DNA of 64,000 nucleotides from Nothopassalora personata (lineage: Eukaryota; Ascomycota; Dothideomycetes; Mycosphaerellales; Mycosphaerellaceae): the NCBI GenBank assembly GCA_033816765.1, contig CM066287.1:5456001-5520000 (forward strand), given 5' to 3'. Below are positions 20,140 to 30,918 of the stretch, one piece after another; position 1 is the stretch's first letter, and each line of letters opens with the position of its first letter. The notes beneath the pieces are model-generated. The model saw only the letters and a program-made list of their open reading frames with translations. It was not told the DNA's origin and made no database searches. The position numbers and the translations under genes were made by a program.

Positions 20140-22800
20140 ATGGACGTTCATCGATCGCGCTTCGTGCAGTACCCGGCGCACCCCATCACCGCGGTCGCCT
20201 TCTCCCGCTCGGCAGATGAAAGCCTGCCGTCAGGTGTCGAACAGCCCGCGCTGAAGCTGGCAATTGGCCGCGCGAATGGCGAGATAGAGATATGGAACCC
20301 CCTACAGAACTGGGTGCAAGAGACTGTATTTCCCGGCGACAACAAGAGCCTCGATGGGTTAGCATGGACCCGTGAGCCGGACGAAACAGACGCTGAAGGG
20401 CAGGTGGTGCTGGGCCAACACAGACTCTTCAGCATTGCCTCCTCACCCGCCGTTCTGGAGTGGGATTTGCAGTGGGGACAGCTGAAGAAGAAATCAACGG
20501 GCAACTTCAGCGCAGTGTGGTGTTTCGCCGCCCAACCCAGACATGCAAGCCCAGAAGGAAGGGCGCAGGAGCTCGTGGCAGGTTGTGAAGACGGCACCAT
20601 AGTTTTGCTCACTACGGCCGACAGCGATCTTCAATTCAAGAAGTTCGTGGCGCGTGTGAGTGGTAAGAAGGCGCGGTGTGTGAGCATTGCCTACCAGAAC
20701 CGCGATCGCGTGGTGGCTGGGTTCATGGACAGCACCATCCGCATCTTCGACACCCGCAACAGCTCTGTCGTGCGGACCATGAGCGTCGGCGTGGGTATAC
20801 CAGGAGCTCCGAAGAACACCATCGTCTGGTCGGTGAAACCGCTTCCGAATGGTGATATCATATCTGGAGATTCCAATGGAGAGGTTATATTCTGGGATGG
20901 CAGATCATACTCCCTCGCACAACGTATCAAGGGTCACGATTCGGAGTGTCTGGATGTCGTGCCAAGCTCCGATGGTAAGACTGTGTTTTCTGGTAGTCTC
21001 GATGGCAGAATTGCTGTTCACAGGCAGAGCACAAACGCCACCGGCCGCAGGTCATGGGCCAATACTCACCACCGGAAAGTGCACAATGGCGAAGTCAAGG
21101 TGATGTCCGCTTTCGACAGCAATGGTCTGAGCGTCGTTGTATCAGGAGGAGCGGACCCAGTACCCGTGGCGATACCGCTGCGAGAATATGGAAAGGAGAA
21201 CAATCGACCGCTGCCCACTGTGCCGCAGCATTCTCCTGTCATCAGCGCCCGTCACGCACGTCTGGTCGTCAGCTGGTGGGGCAAGGACATCAACATTTGG
21301 CGAATCGCTCGTAGAATAGAGGTCGAGACATCTCCGGAAGTTCAACCGCCTCGCCGCCTGGTCGCAAAGATCGCCCTCAACACGAAACACAACATCAGAG
21401 CTGTGTCCATTTCGGATGATGGAAAGGTTTTGGCTGCTAGCACAAGCACGGAGGTGAAGCTCTTTCAGCTGAGGCGAAAGCCTGACGCAGATGCTCTCGG
21501 AGTTCGTCGATTGAGCATAACTAAGACTCTCGCGGCCTTGGGTGCTCGAGCGTTGAACTTCTCACCAGACTCCAAGTGGCTTGCTGTGGTGACACCAGAC
21601 AGTGAGGTGTACGTGGTACGCGTCACCGCGGATCCATCAAATCCTAAACACATTCAGGTTCTCGACAAAATGGTTGAGCTTGAACGCCAGACTCGTCGCG
21701 ATGATTCGCAGTCTGGCTTTGAGATGTACGATCAGGCCGTCACCCAACTCGCCTTCTCTGCCGACAGTTCCGTACTTGCGGCAAGTGACCAGAGAGGTCA
21801 CATAGACTCTTGGGTTCTCGAGGGACACGAAGACCCCACAGCGCCTCCCGTAGATGTCTCCAAAGAAGATTCAAAACACGGAGACTCTGGTGATAGCTCC
21901 GATGACTCTTCTGATGACGACGACAATGTGTACATCTTCTACGGCCAGCACTGGACGGATAACCCTGCTGGTCCTCTCATTCCCAAGCTGGATTCGCCAG
22001 TACTCGTCCTCACATTCCGGCCAACTTTGGACTCTCATGCCAACGGCATCAGCAATGGCAATCCTGGTATACATTCTACACGAAATAACCCGCATGCCCA
22101 CTCGCACGAGCTCCCTCAAGGAAAGCACCTTTTATGGGCCATGACAGCAAGCCATGAGATGTACGAGTTTGATGTGTTAGCCGGCAGACTTAGTGACTGG
22201 TCCCGCAACAACCCTACATCCGTACTGCCCACCGACTTTGTGAGGTTGCGCGATCGGGTGATTGGAGCTGTGTGGGATGTAGCTGGTGATAGAGAGCGTC
22301 TCTGGCTGTACGGGACATCATGGATGTTCATGCTGAATGTCGGCGGCAACTTGTCCGACTCATGTTCCCCCAAGCGACGGAAGAGCGAAGCTGCGGAACA
22401 AGGCCCCAAACGGCAGAAGACTTCGAGCGGCGCTGGGCTGAAGACACCATCTCATCATAGGGAGGGGCTGCCCCAGTCCGTCAAGCTTCTCGAAGAAGGA
22501 ACTTGGACTGATGTGGCTCTTGATCAATCAATCAAGCATGATGAGGATGTCGACATGGATGATGGCACCGAGAGTGACGCACGGCTAGCACTAACACGCA
22601 TCAAGAGTACAGACGACGAAGATCAGGCAGTGAATGGTGACTCACAGCACACGCACCAGCGGACATGGTGGTGCACTTTCAAGTACCGCCCAATACTCGG
22701 CGTGGTACCCATTGTGGACAACGCGTCTGTCGACGAGGACAAGCCATTAGAGGTGGTGGTGGTGGAGAGGCCACTGTGGGACGCACAAAAATCAAAGTAG
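20140..22800 (+). CDS. UTP4: U3 snoRNP/SSU processome WD40 protein Utp4 (cirhin)
   Basis: A single exon of 886 aa, in the size range of fungal Utp4. It starts MDVHRSRFVQYPAHPITAVAF, followed by LAIGRANGEIEIWNP, the hallmark N-terminus of Utp4/cirhin. Two beta-propellers of WD-type repeats follow, for example VVAGFMDSTIRIFDTRNSSV, NGDIISGDSNGEVIFWDG and TVFSGSLDGRIAVH, then the second propeller from about residue 400. An acidic insertion (SSDDSSDDDDN) lies near residue 590. Basic nuclear signals PKRRKS and PKRQK lie near 750. Utp4 belongs to the UTP-A (t-UTP) subcomplex that binds nascent pre-rRNA in the nucleolus. The start is decided by the family N-terminus. Confidence 0.93.
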   Translation: MDVHRSRFVQYPAHPITAVAFSRSADESLPSGVEQPALKLAIGRANGEIEIWNPLQNWVQETVFPGDNKSLDGLAWTREPDETDAEGQVVLGQHRLFSIASSPAVLEWDLQWGQLKKKSTGNFSAVWCFAAQPRHASPEGRAQELVAGCEDGTIVLLTTADSDLQFKKFVARVSGKKARCVSIAYQNRDRVVAGFMDSTIRIFDTRNSSVVRTMSVGVGIPGAPKNTIVWSVKPLPNGDIISGDSNGEVIFWDGRSYSLAQRIKGHDSECLDVVPSSDGKTVFSGSLDGRIAVHRQSTNATGRRSWANTHHRKVHNGEVKVMSAFDSNGLSVVVSGGADPVPVAIPLREYGKENNRPLPTVPQHSPVISARHARLVVSWWGKDINIWRIARRIEVETSPEVQPPRRLVAKIALNTKHNIRAVSISDDGKVLAASTSTEVKLFQLRRKPDADALGVRRLSITKTLAALGARALNFSPDSKWLAVVTPDSEVYVVRVTADPSNPKHIQVLDKMVELERQTRRDDSQSGFEMYDQAVTQLAFSADSSVLAASDQRGHIDSWVLEGHEDPTAPPVDVSKEDSKHGDSGDSSDDSSDDDDNVYIFYGQHWTDNPAGPLIPKLDSPVLVLTFRPTLDSHANGISNGNPGIHSTRNNPHAHSHELPQGKHLLWAMTASHEMYEFDVLAGRLSDWSRNNPTSVLPTDFVRLRDRVIGAVWDVAGDRERLWLYGTSWMFMLNVGGNLSDSCSPKRRKSEAAEQGPKRQKTSSGAGLKTPSHHREGLPQSVKLLEEGTWTDVALDQSIKHDEDVDMDDGTESDARLALTRIKSTDDEDQAVNGDSQHTHQRTWWCTFKYRPILGVVPIVDNASVDEDKPLEVVVVERPLWDAQKSK

Positions 22801-22993
22801 ATAAGTGTCGTACAGATAGATCTGATATTCGAAACTGTATACTTCCTGTCGCATAGTCATTCTGTCGCGATTCGTTGGTATCATCATGGAATGCATCGTG
22901 GAAAGGCTCACTTCCAGTGGCCAGAAATCCACCACCCGCCGTAACGCCAGTCGCTGTGTACAAAATTCACAATGCCACCCACGTTTCCAACAT

Positions 22994-24146
22994 CTAAGCG
23001 TGCCTGTAAGGTTCGTAGCCGGCGCCCTCGTGATTGCCGTAGCCCGCAGGCTGCGCCGCGAAGTTTTGCAGCGGGACTTGGTCATTGTGGTGGTGATCAC
23101 CTACGTATGGACTTGCCACACGCTCATATCCAGCACCTGTCTTCTCAACAGTGACGTCGCGGCCGTAGCCTTGACCTTTGGGCTCTGCGTTCCATAGACC
23201 GCCCTTGTTCGATTTGTGGTGCGGGTTGCTGCGGCCAGAGCAGCAGCACACGCTGAAGAGCCAGAAAAGAGTCGCGCCCCAGGAGAATGCTACTGCCAGC
23301 CAGCAGGTGGTGAGAGCAGAGTGCCCAAGGCTCAGCTTGATGCCGTAGTCTTTCAATGCCTTGTTGAGAGCCGAGACCAGGACGGAGAAGAGGATCGTGC
23401 TGGTGAGAACGGCAGCAATTGTGAAGAAAGACGACACGCATGCCAGAATCCAGGTAATCAGACTACCCCACCGGCTGAAGATGGCGAGGATGCCCACGAT
23501 GATGGTCGCCAGTGTTGTCCAGAAGCTGACTTGGTATGCGATGAACATCCACTGCGCAGACAGACGTTAGCCATACTCCCACACCACTCCGTATCTCAGC
23601 GACTGTTGCTAGCATGTCTTGAGACAGGCGATGCCTTGTGTCCTTTGCGCTTACCTTTGCCACTTTCCTGTATGCGGACAGTGCCTTGTGACCGCTCTTC
23701 CCAAGAATCTCATCCTCATTATTCTTCAGAGTCGCTACCGCTGATTCGATGGCATTGTCGGCCGAGCTCGTCGAAGTCGCGGTGGTATCGTTCGAAATCT
23801 CCAAGCCCCAAACTTTTAGAGGATCAAAGACGAAGTGCGATTTGCGCTTGGAGCATTGGTCGATGTCGCCGTCAGAGGAGGTGTTGGAGGTGCAGTAGTT
23901 CCAGAGATGGACTTGGTATATTTCGGAAACGGCGCCGCTGGACAGCACGCTGTCGACTGCGGTGGTGACGACATCGTTGCCGGAGCTGGAAACTGTGAGG
24001 TTCTCCAGGTTCGCTTCGAAGAAATAGAGGCTGTTGAGCGTGTTCTTGTTCCAGCCGGCGACTTCAATTAATGTTAGGCAGATGAAGGACGCGATGGTCA
24101 GGGCCATGGGTACGGTGATGCATGCTACGCGTGCGGCCTTGCCCAT
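22994..24146 (-). CDS. SUR7/PalI family plasma-membrane protein
   Basis: 349 aa in two exons (24146-23655 and 23551-22994). The intron at 23552-23654 is 103 nt, phase 0, with donor AAAG|GTAAGC, branch GGCTAACG and acceptor GCGCAG. The protein has an N-terminal membrane helix (residues about 8-30), a long extracellular loop with the Sur7/claudin-like motif VHLWNYC...C, and three further helices in exon 2. It ends in a cytosolic tail with tyrosines and histidines (DHHHNDQVPLQNF). Sur7 proteins organise eisosomes and cell-wall integrity; PalI relatives act in pH sensing. The intron is related to introns in the P450 gene and in the unknown gene at 36 kb (see findings), although the proteins are unrelated. 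Confidence 0.88.
23552..23654 (-). repeat. Introner-like element (intron of SUR7 gene)
   Basis: This 103-nt intron shares ordered blocks with the P450 intron at 39875-40000: GGCATCGYCTGTCT, AAGACATGC, AGTCGCTGAGA, GTGGTGT and the 3' end GYATRGCTAACG...TCTG...AG. The host proteins are not homologous, so common descent of the introns, not of the genes, is the simple explanation. Confidence 0.75.
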
Positions 24147-25326
24147 GTCTGCGGCTGTGGGGGTGGTGCAGGGAGGATAGGGCGTAGTATCAGATGGTGG
24201 TAGAGATACTACGGGTCAGCTGTGAAACAACCGTAACGAATGTGGCGAGGGTGAGGTGAATGAGAGAAGGGGAAAGCTCCGATGGGAGGAGGCAGGTGCG
24301 GCCGAGAGATATAACACATTGCGATCATTTGCACGAAATACGTCATACTGGCAGTGAGCTGGAAGGCTGAGCAAGGGCAAGGCAAACGCTGCAGGTGATG
24401 AGGCGGGCAGTGGCTGACGCATGTTGCTAGTTTGCTAAGGCTATTTTCAAACTCTTGGCCGTACGTACGGTCATGTACTGCAGCATGTATTCTTCACAGC
24501 CTTCCCCCAAATCACCGCCAAGATGATGCCGTCAGACAAGGCGGTGCCTGCTGGGCACAAATGAGTTGCATCTCTGGGGACAATATACCAGTGATACCCC
24601 ACCCTGCACAACAAGCACACAGACTTTCGGCTGCTCCCGATCCATGTGAAACCACCGTTGACGCGGCTCGTGGCAAAGTCTACAATTCTGCCTGCGTCAA
24701 TTATTGCACACCTACGACGCCATATTGCAACGATTTCGTGGACGTGTCCACTGTCTGTACGCTGCGACCGTGGCTTGTACACCGTGGTGGACGAGGGAAC
24801 AAGAACATCGTCTTGGCGGTCTCGCTTGTCATCCGTCATCTGAAAATCGGCACCCTTCGTCGGCTGCCTTCAGGAACAATCTTGACCTAGTGTTGTGATG
24901 TCTGCTTGGCCGTACGCTGGACATGGTTCATGCATGAAAGCGCTGTCGACGACGTTTATTACGCAGCCTCTCTTGGCTCTTCGACATCGGCCGACCGTCT
25001 GGAAATAATAGCTCTCGGGCAAGTCGAGGTTACCTAATCGCATGATATGACCTCATATCCCAGACCTTGATGCTCGATGTCTATCTTGATAACGTGCTTC
25101 GAGCGATTAAGACAGGTACCTCGAGCTCCATCAATATCGGGCTCAAGGAAAGCGATACCTTGGGTGAGGAAGACTGTTCACTGACGCCCTGTACACTACA
25201 TCGACCTGACTTGCCCGCACAATTGGCTGGCGGCCTAGATAAGCATTTGGTGGAAGCTAAGTAGTTTCTCTTATTCCTTCTTCCATCCTTCGATCTTTTC
25301 CCACTGCTCCAAGTCGAGTCGCGAAG
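24147..25326. promoter_or_regulatory. Intergenic between divergent SUR7 and agmatinase-like genes
   Basis: About 1.2 kb between two divergent starts, so it should hold both promoters. Short frames (for example 24432-24890 plus) have no motif. CT-rich stretches lie just before the start at 25327 (TTATTCCTTCTTCCATCC). No other element was recognised. Confidence 0.4.
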
Positions 25327-26575
25327 ATGCTGAGGAGTAGCTTGCTGGCCGTCCTCGCTGCGGCGACACTAACGAGCGCCCATGGCCACCACGATAGTGC
25401 GGAAGAGACGCAAGAACCTTTCGTGGGGTGGACCCAAGACGATTTGGACGCAAAATGGGGCACAGATGTAAGAGAATAGCGGAACCGCCAGAAGAGTATG
25501 CTCTGATCTGAACCAGTGGGGATTTAGTGGCATATCGACCTTTGCCCATTTGGAGCACACCAGATGCCTACAGCACCCAGAAACAGAGTACGACATCGCG
25601 ATCCTTGGGGCACCTTTCGATACTGCTGTGACATATCGGCCTGGCGCTCGATTCGGTCCAAGAGCTATACGATCAGCATCAGCGCGCCAAACTGCTTTCC
25701 GAGGCTTCAATCCTCGCGCCAACCTCAACCCATACCAAAGCTGGGCCAAAGTGATAGACTGCGGAGACATCCCCATCACCCCCTTCGACAACGCTCTAGC
25801 AGTCCGCCAGATGAGCGAGGCTTTCACGAACCTCGCCTCCCGCAAAGCACCAGCGGCCAACGCAGAGTCTGCGGTGAAATACAGAAACAAGCCCAAACTC
25901 CTCACCCTCGGCGGCGACCACAGCATCGCGCTCCCAACGCTCCGCGCCCTGAACACAATCTACGGCGCTGTAGCAGTAGTTCACTTTGACGCGCACCTCG
26001 ACACCTGGCATCCAGCCAAATACCCCTCGGCCTGGATTGACCCCGAAGACTCCACGCAGCAATCCTTCTTCACGCACGGCACCATGTTCTGGCTCGCCCA
26101 CAACGAATCTCTCATCCTCGAAGGGAAATCCGTGCACGCCGGGCTCCGCACCCGGTTATCTGATATCGGCGACAACGAAGACGACTCCGCGCAAGGCTGG
26201 AGCAGAATAGCCTGTGACGATATCGATGAGTTGGGCTCCAAGGGCGTGGCGAAGCAGATTGTGGAGCATGTTGGGATTGAGACGCCGGTCTATCTGAGTA
26301 TTGATATTGACGTGATAGACCCCGGATTGGCACCGGGGACGGGAACGCCGGAGCCTGGAGGCTGGACGACGAGGGAGTTGATTAGGGTGCTGAGGGGGAT
26401 TGAGGGGTTGAATGTGGTGGGTGCGGACGTCGTGGAAGTTTCGCCGGCGTACGATGGGCGCGGGGAGGTGACTGCGTTGGCCGCGGCGCAGATTGCGTTT
26501 GAGGTGTTGACGAGTATGGTTAAGAGGGGCCTGACAAGGGGTGAGGATGGTCGCGAGGGGAAGGATGAGCTTTGA
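25327..26575 (+). CDS. Secreted agmatinase/arginase-family enzyme
   Basis: 399 aa in two exons. Exon 1 is 25327-25467 and exon 2 starts at 25517, separated by a 49-nt intron (GTAAGA donor, ACCAG acceptor, phase 0). Exon 1 encodes a signal peptide, [20 protein letters not shown]. The junction reads [23 protein letters not shown], the usual start of fungal agmatinase-like proteins. The long open frame itself has no ATG before this point (it opens at TTG), which supports the spliced model. Ureohydrolase metal motifs are complete: [14 protein letters not shown] and [22 protein letters not shown]. The family uses a two-manganese centre to hydrolyse guanidino compounds to urea. The signal peptide suggests secretion or vacuolar/wall location; the natural substrate is uncertain. 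Confidence 0.9.
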
Positions 26576-26668
26576 GAGGGATGAAAGGGATTGATATGAT
26601 CCAAGTATGGGCCAAGAACTCCTGGCGATGAAGCTCATTTCAATGATTTTGTCAACACCTGCTATCCT

Positions 26669-28330
26669 TCACTGAGCATCAATCGCTGCTTGAAGCAGTT
26701 TCCCAATGTCGTTGAGACCTCCATCATCTGAGGTCACGATCCGCTTCGGGATCTCCCATTCCACGACAGGTGCCTTCTTCATCTCCTTTCCAAGCTCTGC
26801 ATCGACCAAAGTCTGGTAAGTATGATCAAGGAAGTCTTCAAGCTGATAGTCTCGCTTCGTGAACTGCTCGCTCATGATCTTTGCAAGTGTAGCCACATTT
26901 GGGTGGAAGTGACTCTGAAGCGTCTCGAGCTCCCACAAGCTCGAATCGATAGCACCCGTGAGCATCGGATCCGTTTGCCGCATGTCAAATGGGTCGTCCA
27001 TGCCTTGTTCCTCGTACTGCGGGTTGGATGCATATATTGCGTGCGCAGGATGTGGCGTCCGATGCAGCATGAAAGTGCAGGGAGGGTGAGCCTTCAGCAT
27101 ATTGTAGATCCAAGGCACGATCCAGACAATGCCACCAGGTGGAGACTGAAGCGCTAGTCGTGACAGTCGTTTGATGAAGCTTGCGATCATTGCAACGGGC
27201 AAATGCGTAGATGCCATGAAGGTCTCTAGCAATCGAAAGAAGCGGCTCCTGTGCTTACTGTGAAGGACATCTTCGTCCAGTAGGCTGTAGAGTTTCGTGT
27301 AGAAATCAGGATAGTCGAGGTTCTTCTGTGTCATCATGTTGAAGATTCCGGACAAGGCAAGGAGTGACATTGAGCCGCCTTGATTGAAGGAGTCGGTCAA
27401 GAAGTCCGTCAGAAGCTCTATGTGGCCAGTGAAGCATGGTAGTATCTGGACGGTCATGATACCGAGTATCTTCTTCCGGTCACGGTGGGATAGGGACGAT
27501 CGAAAGACTGCTATCCATGCCTCACGTGCAGCTTTTCGGTGGGCATTGAAAGACTGCAATTGATGTTTCCCTTCTGGCTCGTTCGCGTACCAATTTTCCA
27601 GCTCATCGTCTGAATCCGGGACAACCTCAATCTGCGACAGAATGTCGATCGCGTTGCTAGCCATATCTTGCTCCTCCTCACTCAGCACCTGCTTCACCGC
27701 AATTAAGGCGTAGAAGCGCACATCGTCGTGCTCCTCCACAAACTTCTCCACAAACTCCTGCCGGGCGCCTTCGGCATCACCACTCTGTAGGAGCCTTCGT
27801 ACCAGTGAAATGAATGTGGACTTGTCGTTCCTCCATGACTGATCCGCCTTCTTGCTGTCTCCAGAAGCCTCCTCCTTGACGATTCTCATCAATAGCGTCA
27901 GAGCTGTGCTTTCCCGAGTCGCATCTGGACTACCAATCCACCCCAACAGACTCTGCACATAGTCTCTTAAGCGTCCCTTCAGCCATTGCACCACCTGCGT
28001 GTCTGCCTCTGATGCGCCACTCTGCTTGACCAGTGTATCACTAGCAATCAATCTGCAGAAGACTCGACATGATGCGACTGCCGCAATGACTGCAGACTTG
28101 AGCTTTTTGCTGATGTTGTCTATCAGTTTCTGCAGCTCGACTATGTTGTTGTAGTGTTCTCGCGATTCGAGGATTTGCTCTTCCAAGAGCAAGATTCGAG
28201 TCTGCACATCGTCGCTAGGCGTCGTCTTGGTCGTTTTGGGCGCTTTTTGCGATTTCGTCGTGTCAGCAGTGCCATTTACTGCCCGCTTTCGCTTTCGATT
28301 CGCATCGTCGCTAGCAATAAGGCCGGGCAT
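26669..28330 (-). CDS. NOC4: Nucleolar complex protein 4 (Noc4, CBF domain)
   Basis: A single exon of 553 aa from the ATG at 28330 (MPGLIASDDANRKRKRA); an in-frame ATG at 28351 would add seven residues. A basic, nuclear-type N-terminus is followed by helical repeats and then the CBF/Mak21 domain in the C-terminal half. Typical family segments are VWIVPWIYNMLKAHPPCTFMLHR, the DPF...TDPMLTGAIDSSLWELETLQ block and the FTKRDYQLEDFLDHTYQTL block. Noc4 pairs with Nop14 in maturation and export of the small ribosomal subunit. It is divergent from ATP4, with 145 bp between start codons, so a bidirectional promoter is likely. The C-terminus (IGKLLQAAIDAQ) is intact. Confidence 0.92.
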   Translation of the reverse strand: MPGLIASDDANRKRKRAVNGTADTTKSQKAPKTTKTTPSDDVQTRILLLEEQILESREHYNNIVELQKLIDNISKKLKSAVIAAVASCRVFCRLIASDTLVKQSGASEADTQVVQWLKGRLRDYVQSLLGWIGSPDATRESTALTLLMRIVKEEASGDSKKADQSWRNDKSTFISLVRRLLQSGDAEGARQEFVEKFVEEHDDVRFYALIAVKQVLSEEEQDMASNAIDILSQIEVVPDSDDELENWYANEPEGKHQLQSFNAHRKAAREAWIAVFRSSLSHRDRKKILGIMTVQILPCFTGHIELLTDFLTDSFNQGGSMSLLALSGIFNMMTQKNLDYPDFYTKLYSLLDEDVLHSKHRSRFFRLLETFMASTHLPVAMIASFIKRLSRLALQSPPGGIVWIVPWIYNMLKAHPPCTFMLHRTPHPAHAIYASNPQYEEQGMDDPFDMRQTDPMLTGAIDSSLWELETLQSHFHPNVATLAKIMSEQFTKRDYQLEDFLDHTYQTLVDAELGKEMKKAPVVEWEIPKRIVTSDDGGLNDIGKLLQAAIDAQ

Positions 28331-28475
28331 GGTTTGTGGTTGGCACGTCAACTTTCCTGCACCAAAATTCCCACAAGTCTAGGTCGGGAAGAGGCTAGCC
28401 GGAAGGACCCGATCACAAGTCAATCGCTGCAACAGCGATAGTGACATCTCCTCTCTCTCCACAACAACCACCACA

Positions 28476-29379
28476 ATGGCGTCGCGTCTGGCAAAGGGCG
28501 CGTTGAGTATGTCCGGTCACATATGAGGTACCACTGGAGCCATTGATTCGCTGACTGGGAGCACACAGCCGCCGCTCGCGTTCGTCCAACCCTCCCTATC
28601 CGCACCGCTCTGCCCGCCATCACCACCTTTGCGACCTCGACTCCGCGACTCGAGAGCTCTGTTCCACAGAAGGACCCCAAGAGCGCCGCCCAGGGTATCC
28701 TCGATGCTCTCCCAGGAAACAGCATTGCGTCCAAGACCGCAATCCTCTCTGCCGGTGCCGGTCTCTCGGTAGCGGCCATCAGCAATGAGCTCTACGTTCT
28801 CAACGAGGAGTCCATCGTCATGCTGTCCCTCTTGACCATTTACTGGGCAGTCTACACATATGCCGGCCCGATGTACAGCGAGTGGGCACAAGCTCAGCAC
28901 GACAAGATCAAGGGCATTTTGAACGCGGCACGAGCCGACCACACCAACGCCGTCAAGGCCCGTATTGACAACGTGAAGGACCTCAGCGGCGTAATTGAGG
29001 TTACCAAGGACCTTTTCGCTGTCTCCAAGGCATGTCTGAAGTTAAAGTGGGCTGGATATACAAATCGCTAACCTCTTCCAGGAAACCGCTCAGCTCGAGG
29101 CTCAGGCATACGAGCTGCAGCAGAAGACTGACCTCGCCGCTGAGGTGAAGGCTGTTCTTGACTCGTGGGTCCGCTACGAAGGCCAGGTCAAGGCCCGACA
29201 ACAGAAGGAGCTCGCAGACTCCATCATTGCCAAGATCGAGAAGCAGCTTCAGGACCCCAGGGTGCTCGACCAGATCCTCAAGCAGAGCGTCCAAGATGTT
29301 GAGCGTGAGTTGCGAGCCTCTCAGTTTATTCGAGCTCCCACTAAAACCAATCGTAGGCATTGTTTCTCAAAAGTCATAG
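28476..29379 (+). CDS. ATP4: Mitochondrial F1Fo ATP synthase subunit b (subunit 4)
   Basis: 245 aa in four exons: 28476-28506, 28569-29029, 29082-29304 and 29357-29379. Introns are 28507-28568 (GTATGT...CACAG), 29030-29081 (a GC-AG intron: AAG|GCATGT...CTAAC...CCAG) and 29305-29356 (GTGAGT...CGTAG). The joined protein begins MASRLAKGALTAARVRP, a mitochondrial presequence. A membrane hairpin lies around SIVMLSLLTIYWAVYTYAGP, then the long coiled helix SKETAQLEAQAYELQQKTDL and ..KAVLDSWVRYEGQVKARQQ, ending RIVSQKS. Subunit b is the peripheral stalk that holds the F1 head. The conserved reading SK|ETAQLEAQAYE across intron 2 is what establishes the unusual GC donor. It shares a short divergent promoter with NOC4. 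Confidence 0.93.
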
Positions 29380-29735
29380 AGCGAGCGTCACGTGACGTAG
29401 GAAGAAGACAACATGGGCAAGCTCTGGTGAGCGCTTGTCCTAGCTTGTACATATTAGACATTTGAGCAGAGCGGTCGACATCCAGATGGTCTCCTTTGTG
29501 TTGAATCTCTTCCCTCCCATTCACCTCTACCTCGTTGCCCTCCACTGCGACTGTCTTGGCATTAGGCACGGAGTTGGCCGCCGGCCCGCTCTATCATCTA
29601 GAAAGAGCAGATTCTTACTATTTGCAATCGAATCACGGTGCTCTTATCTGCAACCTTGCTTCAACTTCATGGTCTACATCCTTCTAGAGTGCACCTCAGA
29701 CCGCCAATCTAGTCTCGACTTCATTCCTCGTCAAC
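29380..29735. promoter_or_regulatory. Intergenic ATP4 / oxygenase
   Basis: The left part should be the 3' end of ATP4 and the right part the leader of the 2-oxoglutarate oxygenase, with CT-rich blocks (CTCTTCCCTCCCATTCACCT) around 29510. No gene seen. Confidence 0.4.
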
Positions 29736-30918
29736 ATGGCTGCCGCGGCTGTTGCACCTTCAGCTACCCACAGCGAAGCTCGTCAAGCCGCCCAGGATTA
29801 CCTGAATCAGCGTCTGGCGAGCGGCGCTTCAGCCAAACCAACCAGACCATTCACTGTGCCGGAAATCAACATTGCCGAGTCTTTCTCCAACGATATCAAC
29901 GAGAGAAAGGCAGTAGCGGCAAAGATACACGATGCTTGCACAAACAGCGGCTTCTTCCATCTGACTGGTCATGGCGTCTCCGCAGAAACACGGCAGAGGA
30001 TCCTCAACGCTGCCAAGCGCTTCACCAAAGACTTGCCCCGATCGAAGAAGGAGGCACTGCACGTCAAGCACAGCAAGTACTTCCGCGGCTGGGAGCCGGC
30101 CGATTACACCTATGTCAACCCCGATGACTGGTCCGCTGAGACAGCAGCCCCCGAGACCAAAGAAGGCTTCAACTGGGGCTATGAGCCAGGCCTTGATCCC
30201 ACGGGCGGCGATGGCCAATACCGCGGACTGGACGGCAAGGACGTGAATGGCAACGTGTGGCCCAACGAAGAGGATCTCCCCGGCTTCTACGCAGACGTCA
30301 AAGACTACTATGGTCAAATCTTACAGCTGGCTCGCCACCTCTTCCGACTGTTTGCGCTGTCCCTTGCCCTTCCGGAGGCCTATTTCGATCATATGATGAC
30401 ACATCCAGGCGGCATCGCGAGGCTGCTCTTCTATCCTGCAAGCCAAGACCCCAGGCCGCTGGACCCTGACGAGCCGGACAGGGAGATTGGCCTGGGGGCT
30501 CACTCGGACTACGAGTGCTTCACGATCCTGCTGTGCTCGACTGCTTCTGGCTTGGAGATTCTGTCGCCGGAGAATATCTGGGTTCCCGCACCTGCTGTGG
30601 AAGGGAGCTTCATCATCAACGTGGCGGATTTCTTGATGAGATGGACGAATGGTGAGTACCATCAATCATGCGATCGTCTGACATTTATGACGTCGATGCT
30701 GAGCTCATACAGGCGTTTACAAATCTACCGTACACCGAGTCGTCAACAGAACAACCGACGAGCGTTATAGCGTCCCGTTCTTCTTCAGCATCAACTACGA
30801 CCAGATCGTCGAGACGTTGCCAAGCTGTGTAACGCCTGAGAATCCTTCAAGGTACCCTCCTGTGAAGGCGGGAGAGTACATTCTCGAGAGACTGAAGGCT
30901 ACAGCAAAAGATGGCTAG
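29736..30918 (+). CDS. 2-oxoglutarate/Fe(II) oxygenase, isopenicillin-N-synthase-like
   Basis: 373 aa in two exons (29736-30651 and 30713-30918); the intron is 61 nt (GTGAGT...ATACAG). The N-terminal DIOX_N-type region includes NSGFFHLTGHGVSAE near residues 75-90. The jelly-roll core has the iron triad HSD in LGAHSDYECFTILL (His256, Asp258) and a second histidine after the intron (STVHRVVNRT, His313). The 2-oxoglutarate-binding R-x-S is RYS (Arg323, Ser325) in ERYSVPFFF. All catalytic residues are present. Such enzymes hydroxylate or desaturate small molecules (flavonoid-, gibberellin- or IPNS-like). No biosynthetic partner genes are nearby except the convergent aldo-keto reductase, so the substrate is unknown. 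Confidence 0.9.
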
